Source: Streptomyces ficellus
Lineage (GTDB): Bacteria > Actinomycetota > Actinomycetes > Streptomycetales > Streptomycetaceae
Direction: 5' to 3'
NCBI RefSeq assembly: GCF_009739905.1
Contig: NZ_CP034279.1
Span: 5,084,001 to 5,148,000, forward strand
Length of the DNA: 64,000 nt
Part shown: one piece after another, positions 50,588-57,708 of the stretch
How positions within the stretch are numbered: position 1 is the first letter of the stretch
Layout: the number at the start of each line of letters is the position of its first letter
Notes under the pieces: model-generated
Told to the model about the DNA's origin: nothing
Databases searched by the model: none
Seen by the model: the letters and a program-made list of their open reading frames with translations, nothing else
Translations under genes and position numbers: made by a program

Positions 50588-51019
50588 GTGAGCGCGACCG
50601 CGGACCACGCGGAGGAGCGGACCAACCCGGCGGCAAAGCTGGGGTTCGAGCCCGGACAGGTGGTCCAGGAGATCGGCTACGACGACGACGTCGAGCAGGA
50701 GCTCCGTGAAGGCATCGAGGCCCTCATCGGCCAGGATCTCGTCGACGAGGACTACGACGACGTCGCCGACGTCGTACTGCTGTGGTTCCGTGACGACGAC
50801 GGCGACCTCACGGACGCGCTGGTCGACGCCATCGGTCTGATCGACGAAGGTGGGCAGATCTGGCTCATGACGCCCAAGACCGGCCGTGACGGTTACATCG
50901 AGCCCAGCGACATCAACGAGGCGGCGCAGACCGCAGGCCTCTCGCAGACCCGGAGCATCAACGCCGGCAAGGACTGGACCGGCAGCCGCCTGGTGACCCC
51001 GAAGACCGCCAAGCGCTGA
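50588..51019 (+). CDS. DUF3052 protein
   Basis: A 143-residue acidic protein of DUF3052, conserved in actinobacteria next to aceE, with no known function. It begins VSATADHAEERTNPAAKLGF, with the conserved segments EIGYDDDVEQELREGIEAL, DDVADVVLLWFRDDDGDL and IWLMTPKTGRDGYIEPSDI. It has no membrane segment. The start is GTG 50588, five bases after AGGAGG. Longer in-frame starts upstream lack a ribosome-binding site and family similarity. Confidence 0.87.
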   Translation: MSATADHAEERTNPAAKLGFEPGQVVQEIGYDDDVEQELREGIEALIGQDLVDEDYDDVADVVLLWFRDDDGDLTDALVDAIGLIDEGGQIWLMTPKTGRDGYIEPSDINEAAQTAGLSQTRSINAGKDWTGSRLVTPKTAKR

Positions 51020-51040
51020 TTCCGCCCCGAGCCGAGCCAC

Positions 51041-51076
51041 CCGGGCCCCCGCCGACACCCGTCGGCGGGGGCCCGG
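51041..51076. terminator. Hairpin terminator after the DUF3052 gene
   Basis: A perfect 16-bp stem (51041-51056 with 51061-51076) and a four-base loop. The peroxiredoxin promoter (TAGGGT at 51080-51085) starts directly after it. Confidence 0.8.
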
Positions 51077-51123
51077 TGCGTAGGGTGGGGTCCACGAGAT
51101 TCGGCGAAGGGATTCTTTCTGTC

Positions 51124-51609
51124 ATGGCGATCGAGGCGATCGAGACGACCGCTCCCGTCCAGGCCGGCACCAAGGCCCCGGACTTCGAGCTGAAGGACAA
51201 CCACGGACGGACCGTGTCGCTCGCGGACTTCCGCGGAGAGAAGAACGTCGTGCTCCTCTTCTACCCCTTCGCCTTCACCGGGGTGTGCACCGGGGAGCTG
51301 TGCGCCCTCCGCGACGAGCTGCCGACGTTCGTCAACGACGACACCCAGCTCCTGGCCGTCTCCAACGACTCGATCCACACCCTGCGCGTCTTCGCCGAGC
51401 AGGAGGGCCTGGAGTACCCGCTCCTGTCGGACTTCTGGCCGCACGGCGAGGTCTCGCGCGCGTACGGCGTCTTCGACGAGGAGAAGGGCTGCGCGGTGCG
51501 CGGCACCTTCATCATCGACAAGGAGGGCGTCGTCCGCTGGACCGTCGTCAACGGTCTGCCGGACGCCCGCGACCTCAACGAGTACGTCGCGGCGCTCGAC
51601 ACCCTCTGA
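51124..51609 (+). CDS. AhpE-type peroxiredoxin
   Basis: A 161-residue one-cysteine or AhpE-like peroxiredoxin reducing hydroperoxides and peroxynitrite. The active site is YPFAFTGVCTGELCALRD, with the peroxidatic Cys and the Thr and Arg partners; a second Cys four residues later could resolve it. GTFIIDKEGVVRW is typical of the C-terminal half. The start is ATG 51124 (MAIEAIETTAP); the ribosome-binding site is weak. It is likely transcribed on its own from the TAGGGT element at 51080-51085. Confidence 0.92.
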   Translation: MAIEAIETTAPVQAGTKAPDFELKDNHGRTVSLADFRGEKNVVLLFYPFAFTGVCTGELCALRDELPTFVNDDTQLLAVSNDSIHTLRVFAEQEGLEYPLLSDFWPHGEVSRAYGVFDEEKGCAVRGTFIIDKEGVVRWTVVNGLPDARDLNEYVAALDTL

Positions 51610-51721
51610 TTCTTCGGCGCAAGTGCCTGCTCACGACGGGAACCGGTTACTAGGATCCAGTCGTTGATCCGATGCCAACGCACCACGGGGGCGCTGCCCC
51701 TGGAAACCAATGGAGGGACTC

Positions 51722-52297
51722 GTGGGAGTCAGCCTCAGCAAGGGCGGCAACGTCTCGCTGACCAAGGAGGCCCCGGGCCTGACGGCAGTCACCGTCGGTC
51801 TGGGCTGGGACGTCCGCACCACCACCGGAACGGACTTCGACCTCGACGCCAGCGCCATTCTGGTCAGCGCCGAGGGCAAGGTCCGCAACGACCAGGACTT
51901 CGTGTTCTTCAACAACCTGAAGAGCGCGGACGGCTCGGTCGAGCACACCGGCGACAACCTCACCGGTGAGGGCGAGGGCGACGACGAGCAGGTCAAGGTC
52001 GACCTGGCCAACGTGCCGGCCGACGTCGCCAAGATCCTCTTCCCGGTGTCGATCTACGACGCCGAGACCCGCCAGCAGTCCTTCGGCCAGGTCCGCAACG
52101 CGTTCATCCGCGTCGTGAACCAGGCCGGCGGTGCCGAGATCGCCCGCTACGACCTGAGCGAGGACGCCTCGACGGAGACCGCCATGGTCTTCGGCGAGCT
52201 GTACCGCAACGGCGCGGAGTGGAAGTTCCGCGCGGTCGGTCAGGGCTACGCGTCGGGCCTGCGCGGTATCGCGCAGGACTTCGGCGTCAACGTCTGA
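51722..52297 (+). CDS. terD: TerD-family stress protein 1
   Basis: A 191-residue TerD-fold protein that binds calcium and is linked to tellurite resistance, metal and general stress responses. The calcium-site motifs are TDFDLDASAILV and NLTGEGEGDDEQV. GTG 51722 follows GGAGGG by four bases. It is followed by a strong hairpin and by a second terD paralogue (about two-thirds identical by eye). It is the first gene of the Ter island here. Confidence 0.94.
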   Translation: MGVSLSKGGNVSLTKEAPGLTAVTVGLGWDVRTTTGTDFDLDASAILVSAEGKVRNDQDFVFFNNLKSADGSVEHTGDNLTGEGEGDDEQVKVDLANVPADVAKILFPVSIYDAETRQQSFGQVRNAFIRVVNQAGGAEIARYDLSEDASTETAMVFGELYRNGAEWKFRAVGQGYASGLRGIAQDFGVNV

Positions 52298-52676
52298 CCC
52301 GACGCGACCCGACCCGGCACCACACGGTCACGGTCCACCACCGCGGTGTCCGGCCCCGGCCGGCCACCGCGGTGTGACGCCCGGCGCCCGTAAGGCCCGG
52401 CCGCCGCGGTGTCACACCCCGGCGGCCCCGGCGCTCCGGCCCGCCGGCGGCCCGCTGCCCCGGCGTCCCGGGGTGGGGCGCCGGGGTGGGGGCGCCGCGA
52501 CCCGTCGCGGGTGGCGGGGCCCGAACGCCGTGCAGTCCCGTCCGGCGCCGCACGTCTCCGTGCGGCGCCGGACGTGCCTTACCCGCCCGCCCCGGGCACG
52601 AGCACCGCGCCCGGGGCGGGGGTCCGGGGTCCGCCCCGGGAGAACGCAGCATCGGATCCAGGGGAGGATCACCATC
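52298..52676. other. 379-base region between the two terD genes
   Basis: No gene is seen. It holds three copies of a CaCCGCGGTG-like palindrome (52339-52348, 52365-52374, 52402-52411) and the strong hairpin at 52539-52574. The second terD gene presumably has its own promoter here, but no hexamers are convincing. Confidence 0.5.
52539..52574. terminator. Hairpin terminator between the terD genes
   Basis: A perfect 16-bp stem (52539-52554 with 52559-52574) and a four-base loop. Confidence 0.75.
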
Positions 52677-53252
52677 ATGGGCGTCACGCTCGCCAAGGGA
52701 GGCAACGTCTCCCTCTCCAAGGCCGCACCCAACCTCACCCAGGTGCTGGTCGGCCTCGGCTGGGACGCGCGCTCCACCACCGGAGCGCCCTTCGACCTCG
52801 ACGCCAGCGCACTGCTGTGCCAGAACGGCAGGGTGCTCGGTGACGAATGGTTCGTGTTCTACAACAACCTCACCAGCCCCGACGGCTCCGTCGAGCACAC
52901 GGGTGACAACCTCACGGGCGAGGGCGAGGGCGACGACGAGTCGCTGATCGTCGACCTCCCACGCGTACCGGCTCATGTAGACAAGATCATCTTCCCGGTC
53001 TCCATCCACGAGGCGGACAACCGGGGCCAGACCTTCGGCCAGGTCAGCAACGCCTTCATCCGCGTCGTCAACCAGGCCGACGGCCAGGAACTCGCCCGCT
53101 ACGACCTCAGCGAGGACGCCTCGACCGAAACCGCGATGATCTTCGGCGAGCTCTACCGGTACGGCGGCGAGTGGAAGTTCAGGGCGGTGGGACAGGGGTA
53201 CGCATCGGGGCTGCGGGGCATCGCTCTAGACTTCGGGGTCAATGTTTCCTGA
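52677..53252 (+). CDS. terD: TerD-family stress protein 2
   Basis: A 191-residue paralogue of the upstream TerD protein with the same calcium-site motifs: APFDLDASALLC and NLTGEGEGDDESL. ATG 52677 follows AGGGGAGGA. The two proteins are collinear without insertions; the C-terminal GQGYASGLRGIALDFGVNVS is nearly the same in both. Separate terminators suggest separate transcripts and possibly different inducers. Confidence 0.94.
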   Translation: MGVTLAKGGNVSLSKAAPNLTQVLVGLGWDARSTTGAPFDLDASALLCQNGRVLGDEWFVFYNNLTSPDGSVEHTGDNLTGEGEGDDESLIVDLPRVPAHVDKIIFPVSIHEADNRGQTFGQVSNAFIRVVNQADGQELARYDLSEDASTETAMIFGELYRYGGEWKFRAVGQGYASGLRGIALDFGVNVS

Positions 53253-53261
53253 AGAACGTCT

Positions 53262-53282
53262 CCGGGTTTGTTCAAAACCCGG
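53262..53282. terminator. Short hairpin after terD paralogue 2
   Basis: Arms CCGGGTTT and AAACCCGG with a five-base loop start ten bases after the stop. Weaker than the other terminators. Confidence 0.5.
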
Positions 53283-53335
53283 CGCGCACGGCGCGGGGGA
53301 GACCCGTATCCGTACTTAACACGATTGGGTAGCCA

Positions 53336-54460
53336 GTGGTTCTGAAAACCTTCGGCTGGTCGTTCGCCGTCACGGCGCTCGGCCTCGCTTTCGCCGCCTG
53401 GCAGTGGGGCTGGGAGGCGTTCGGGATCGTACTGATCCTGTCGATCCTCGAGATCTCGCTGTCGTTCGACAACGCGGTGGTCAACGCCGGGATCCTCAAG
53501 AAGATGAACGCCTTCTGGCAGAAGATCTTCCTGACGATCGGCATCCTGATCGCGGTCTTCGGTATGCGGCTGGTCTTCCCCGTCGTGATCGTCGCCATCA
53601 GCGCCCAGGTCGGCCCCATCGAGGCCGTCCAGCTCGCCATGGACAACCCCTCGCGGTACGAGGACCTCGTCACCGACGCGCACGCGGCCATCGCCGCCTT
53701 CGGTGGCATGTTCCTGCTCATGATCTTCCTGGACTTCATGTTCGAGGACCGCGAGCACAAGTGGCTCTCGTGGCTGGAGCGCCCCGCGGCCAAGCTCGGC
53801 AAGGTCGACATGCTCTCGGTCTGCATCGCGCTGATCGTCCTGCTGATCACCGCCATGACCTTCGCCACCCAGGCGCACACCAGCACCGGACACGCCGACA
53901 AGTCGGCCACCGTACTGCTCTCCGGCGTCGCGGGCCTCGTCACGTACCTGATCGTGGGCGGCCTGTCCGGCTACTTCGAGGACAAGCTGGAGGAAGAGGA
54001 GGAGCGCGAGCACGAGGAGGAGGAGAAGGCCAAGAAGGAGGGCAAGCCCGTCTCCGCCGTCGGCCTCGCCGGCAAGGCCGCCTTCTTCCTCTTCCTGTAC
54101 CTGGAAGTCCTGGACGCGTCCTTCTCCTTCGACGGCGTGATCGGCGCCTTCGCCATCACCAACCACATCTTCTGGATGGCGCTGGGCCTCGGCATCGGCG
54201 CGATGTACGTCCGGTCGCTCACCGTCTACCTGGTCCGCCAGGGCACGCTGGACGACTACGTCTACCTGGAGCACGGCGCGCACTACGCGATCGGCGCGCT
54301 CGCGGTCATCCTGCTCATCACCATTCAGCACGAGATCAGCGAGATCATCACCGGTCTCGTCGGTGTTTTCCTGATCGCCGCGTCCTTCCTGTCCTCCGTG
54401 CGCCGCAACAAGGCGCTGGCGGCAGCGGGCGAGGAGGACAAGACGCACGTCTCGGTCTGA
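53336..54460 (+). CDS. TerC-like DUF475 membrane protein
   Basis: A 374-residue integral membrane protein of DUF475, related to TerC, with about eight or nine helices. The TerC-type acidic motif is ILEISLSFDNAVVNAGIL (Asp/Asn in the membrane), repeated in LEVLDASFSFDGVIGAFA. A highly charged cytoplasmic loop (EDKLEEEEEREHEEEEKAKK, about 218-237) separates the halves. TerC proteins are proposed metal-ion transporters or scaffolds for TerD. The start is GTG 53336 with no ribosome-binding site. It lies between terD genes in the same orientation. Confidence 0.92.
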   Translation: MVLKTFGWSFAVTALGLAFAAWQWGWEAFGIVLILSILEISLSFDNAVVNAGILKKMNAFWQKIFLTIGILIAVFGMRLVFPVVIVAISAQVGPIEAVQLAMDNPSRYEDLVTDAHAAIAAFGGMFLLMIFLDFMFEDREHKWLSWLERPAAKLGKVDMLSVCIALIVLLITAMTFATQAHTSTGHADKSATVLLSGVAGLVTYLIVGGLSGYFEDKLEEEEEREHEEEEKAKKEGKPVSAVGLAGKAAFFLFLYLEVLDASFSFDGVIGAFAITNHIFWMALGLGIGAMYVRSLTVYLVRQGTLDDYVYLEHGAHYAIGALAVILLITIQHEISEIITGLVGVFLIAASFLSSVRRNKALAAAGEEDKTHVSV

Positions 54461-54541
54461 CGTCCGGATGACGTCCGGCGTGTGACATTCGCGGGGCCCG
54501 CCCGGGTGTGGGACCCCCGCGAGCGAGGAACGCTTCCGTTG

Positions 54542-54570
54542 CGGGGCGGCCGGTGCTCCCGGCCGCCCCG
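54542..54570. terminator. Hairpin terminator after the DUF475 gene
   Basis: A perfect 12-bp stem (54542-54553 with 54559-54570) and a five-base loop. Confidence 0.75.
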
Positions 54571-54618
54571 TCGCGTATGCGCTCAACCATGGGGCACCGG
54601 ACGACTGGGGGTGGGGCA

Positions 54619-55362
54619 ATGGCCTTCTGGGACAGCCTCTTGCGGAACAACAACGCGGCGCAGTTCGACTCGGGCAGCGCCTCGTCGAACGCCATCGACC
54701 TGACCAAGCGCCGCCCGTCCGTCTCGCTCACCAAGCAGGGCGCGGCCACCGGCAACCTGCGCGTCAACCTCTCCTGGCGGATGCGCACCTCCGACATCGA
54801 GGGCCGCTCCCGGCACAGCGGCCGGCTGCTGCGGCACCCGCTCAAGCTCTTCAAGCCCGACGTGGTCCAGGCGCACACACAGGGCGTGGTCAACGTCGAC
54901 CTGGACATCGGCTGCCTGTACGAGATGAAGGACGGCACCAAGGGCGTCGTCCAGCCGCTCGGCAGCTTCTTCGGCGACCTCAACTCGGCCCCGTACGTCA
55001 AGCTCAGCGGCGACGACCGGTTCGGCGCGCCGTCCGGTGAGACGATCTTCGTCAACCTCGACCACCGGGACGCGATCAAGCGCCTGTTGTTCTTCGTCTA
55101 CATCTACGACCAGACGCCGGCCTTCGACCGTACGCACGCCACGATGACGCTCTACCCGAGCAACGGCCCCCGCATCGAGATAGAACTCGACGAACGCGCA
55201 CCGCAGGCCCGCTCCTGCGCGGTCTTCATGCTGGAGAACGTCAAGGACGAGCTGGTGGTACGCCGTGAGGTGCGGTTCGTGTACGGCTTCCAGGCCGAGC
55301 TGGACCGGCTCTACGGGTGGGGCCTGCAGTGGGGGCGCGGGTTCAAGGCCGGCAAGGTGTGA
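54619..55362 (+). CDS. TerD/TerA-related stress protein
   Basis: A 247-residue divergent TerD-superfamily protein. The N-terminal 20 residues are unrelated to TerD (MAFWDSLLRNNNAAQFDSGS); the domain proper includes VNVDLDIGCLYEMKDGTKGV (calcium-type acidic loop) and YVKLSGDDRFGAPSGETIF. The C-terminal WGLQWGRGFKAGKV is typical of TerA-like proteins. ATG 54619 is preferred because upstream in-frame starts give low-complexity sequence. Functions with TerD in stress response are inferred from the neighbourhood. Confidence 0.85.
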   Translation: MAFWDSLLRNNNAAQFDSGSASSNAIDLTKRRPSVSLTKQGAATGNLRVNLSWRMRTSDIEGRSRHSGRLLRHPLKLFKPDVVQAHTQGVVNVDLDIGCLYEMKDGTKGVVQPLGSFFGDLNSAPYVKLSGDDRFGAPSGETIFVNLDHRDAIKRLLFFVYIYDQTPAFDRTHATMTLYPSNGPRIEIELDERAPQARSCAVFMLENVKDELVVRREVRFVYGFQAELDRLYGWGLQWGRGFKAGKV

Positions 55363-55392
55363 GGCCGCGCCCGTCGCGCACCCGCCGTGGGC

Positions 55393-56367
55393 TCAGGAGC
55401 GGACGAACTGCGGGCCCATCGGCGGCAGCCGGAAGTTCGGGTCCGGCGCGGGCGCGGCGGCCGCGGCGGGCTGCGGGTAGCCGTAGGCGGGCTGCCCGGA
55501 CCCGGGCTGTGCCGGACCGTCCTGCGGGTAGCCGTAGCCGGGCTGGGCCTGGCCGGGCTGGGGGTAGCCGTAGGCGGGAGCGGGCGTGCCGGCGGGCGCG
55601 GGGCCGGGGGCCGGGGGTGAGACCGGCGGCGGGGGCGCCCCAGGGGCCGGGGGTGTCGCCGGGGCGGTGGGCACCACCGTGGTGGGTGCCGACGCCGAGG
55701 CGTCCGCGGCCGCCGGGGTGCCGGGGGACGCGGGAGTCCCGGCAGCGGTGCCCGGCGCGACAGTGGCCCCCGCCTCCCGGGCCTCTCCCGACCCGTTCGT
55801 CTCCGCGGCCTCGTCCGCCTCGTCAGCCTCGTCCACCGAGATCCCGAACGCGGTGGCCAGCCCGATCAGCCCCGTCGGGTAGCCCTGTCCCACCGCGCGG
55901 AACTTCCAGCCGTCCCCGCGCCGGTACAGCTCGCCGCAGATGATCGCCGTCTCCTCGCCGGTCTCCGGCCGCACCTCGAAGACGGCCAGCGGCTCGGTGC
56001 CGCCCGACCCGGCGTCGTACAGGAGAATGCGCAGGTCACGTACGTGATCGAAGGTGTCCCCGTCCGACGACGCCGCCAGCACCACCTGGTCCACCGAGGC
56101 GTCCAGCGCCGTGAGGTCCGCCTCGATCGTGTCGGTCAGCCCCTCCGACACCCGCTTCTTCGACAGCCGTCGGACCAGACCCGAAGGGTGGCGTGGCTGG
56201 TTGTAGAAGACGAAGTCCTCGTCGGAACGCACCCGTCCGTCCGTGCCGAGCAGCAGGGCGGAGGCGTCCACGTCCGGAACCCCGGGGCCGGGGGTCCAGC
56301 ACAGTACGGCCCGTACGGCCGCGGCATCGAGCGGGACGTTCGAGCCCTTCAGCATGGCGTGCGTCAT
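55393..56367 (-). CDS. TerD-domain protein with long Pro/Ala-rich tail
   Basis: A 324-residue protein. Residues 1-175 form a TerD domain (VDASALLLGTDGRVRSDEDF) with the family ending GQGYPTGLIGLATAFGISVD. Residues from about 180 are a long Ala/Pro/Gly-rich, initially acidic tail with repeated YGYPQ units. Such tails often mediate protein contacts or surface display. The start is ATG 56367 (MTHAMLKGSN) after AGGA; ATG 56376 is less well placed. It is convergent with the previous gene and divergent from the HpcH-type gene. Confidence 0.88.
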   Translation of the reverse strand: MTHAMLKGSNVPLDAAAVRAVLCWTPGPGVPDVDASALLLGTDGRVRSDEDFVFYNQPRHPSGLVRRLSKKRVSEGLTDTIEADLTALDASVDQVVLAASSDGDTFDHVRDLRILLYDAGSGGTEPLAVFEVRPETGEETAIICGELYRRGDGWKFRAVGQGYPTGLIGLATAFGISVDEADEADEAAETNGSGEAREAGATVAPGTAAGTPASPGTPAAADASASAPTTVVPTAPATPPAPGAPPPPVSPPAPGPAPAGTPAPAYGYPQPGQAQPGYGYPQDGPAQPGSGQPAYGYPQPAAAAAPAPDPNFRLPPMGPQFVRS

Positions 56368-56544
56368 GTCCGACATCCTGCCTGGCCGCCCACGCCCCGG
56401 ACAACGCGGGGGCCGCGCGGCGGGGGCGAGAAGCAGACGAGTTACCTGGAGTTCATGCCCGGGGGGAACCCGCGACACCTCTCCCTACGTACTATTACCG
56501 GCCACATGTCATCAGGGCCTTTCACGGCAGTTCGGGGGATACTC

Positions 56545-57708
56545 ATGCGTCATTTCGGGCACATCCCGGCCACTGCCCGGTCGGGGCTCTTCCACCGGGA
56601 GCCGTGCGAGTTCACCGCCGACTCCCCGGCCCGGGTCCTCGGCGCCGCCCTCGGCGCCACGCTCTACAGCCCCGCCACCCGGCCGAGGCTCGCCGACGAC
56701 GTGATGAAGCAGGTGGGGCGCGGCGTCGTGTCGATGGTCCTGTGCCTGGAGGACTCCATCGACGACGGCGAGGTCGCCGAGGCGGAGGAGAACCTCGTCC
56801 GGCACTTCGCCGACCTGCACGAACGCGACGGCGAGCCGCCCCTGCTCTTCATCCGGGTGCGACGGGCGGAACAGATGGCCGACCTGGTGCGGCGGCTCGG
56901 GCCGTCCGCCCGGCTGCTGTCCGGATTCGTCCTGCCCAAGTTCACCGAGGAGCGCGGCGGGCCCTTCATGGAGGCGCTCACCGTGGCCGAGAACATCTGT
57001 GAACGGCGACTGTTCGCCATGCCCGTGCTGGAGTCGCCGGAGCTCCTCCACCTGGAGACCCGGTACGAGACGCTCGCGGGCATCGGCCGGATCGTCGACA
57101 AGTACCGTGACCGGGTCCTGGCGCTGCGCCTCGGCGTCACGGACTTCTGCTCCGCGTACGGACTGCGCCGCTCGCCCGAGATGACGGCGTACGACGTCCA
57201 CATCGTGGCCGGCGTCATCGCGGACGTCGTCAACGTCCTGGGCCGCTCCGACGGCACCGGCTTCACGATCACCGGCCCGGTGTGGGAGTACTTCCGCCTC
57301 CAGGAGCGCATTTTCAAGCCACAGCTGCGCCGCAGCCCCTTCATGGAGCAGCGGGCCGACGAACTGCGCACCGCGCTGATCGAACACGACCTGGACGGGC
57401 TGCTGCGCGAGATCGAGCTCGACCGGGCCAACGGCCTGCTCGGCAAGACGTGCATCCACCCCTCCCACGTCCTGCCGGTGCACGCCCTGTCCGTCGTCAG
57501 CCACGAGGAGTTCAGCGACGCCGAGGACATCCTGCGACCGGAACGCGGTGGCGGCGGGGTGCTGCGGAGCGCCTACACGAACAAGATGAATGAAGTGAAG
57601 CCCCACCGTGCGTGGGCGGAGCGGACCCTCCGGCGAGCGGAGGTCTTCGGCGTCGCGAAGGAGGACGTCGGCTTCGTGGAGCTGCTCGCAGCGGGGCTGG
57701 TCAAGTGA
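56545..57708 (+). CDS. HpcH/HpaI (CitE-like) aldolase of the Ter-associated pathway
   Basis: A 387-residue TIM-barrel C-C lyase of the HpcH/HpaI/citrate-lyase-beta superfamily. Landmarks are GVVSMVLCLEDSIDDGEV (acidic metal site), PLLFIRVRRAEQM (Arg), FAMPVLESPELLHL (metal-binding Glu) and CIHPSHVLPVHAL. It starts at ATG 56545 after GGGGA; ATG 56506 is an alternative. Its GTGA overlap couples it to the phosphoribosyltransferase-StiP gene. Comparative genomics by Aravind's group placed this family in a Ter-linked pathway for a nucleoside-like metabolite; the actual product is unknown. Confidence 0.9.
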   Translation: MRHFGHIPATARSGLFHREPCEFTADSPARVLGAALGATLYSPATRPRLADDVMKQVGRGVVSMVLCLEDSIDDGEVAEAEENLVRHFADLHERDGEPPLLFIRVRRAEQMADLVRRLGPSARLLSGFVLPKFTEERGGPFMEALTVAENICERRLFAMPVLESPELLHLETRYETLAGIGRIVDKYRDRVLALRLGVTDFCSAYGLRRSPEMTAYDVHIVAGVIADVVNVLGRSDGTGFTITGPVWEYFRLQERIFKPQLRRSPFMEQRADELRTALIEHDLDGLLREIELDRANGLLGKTCIHPSHVLPVHALSVVSHEEFSDAEDILRPERGGGGVLRSAYTNKMNEVKPHRAWAERTLRRAEVFGVAKEDVGFVELLAAGLVK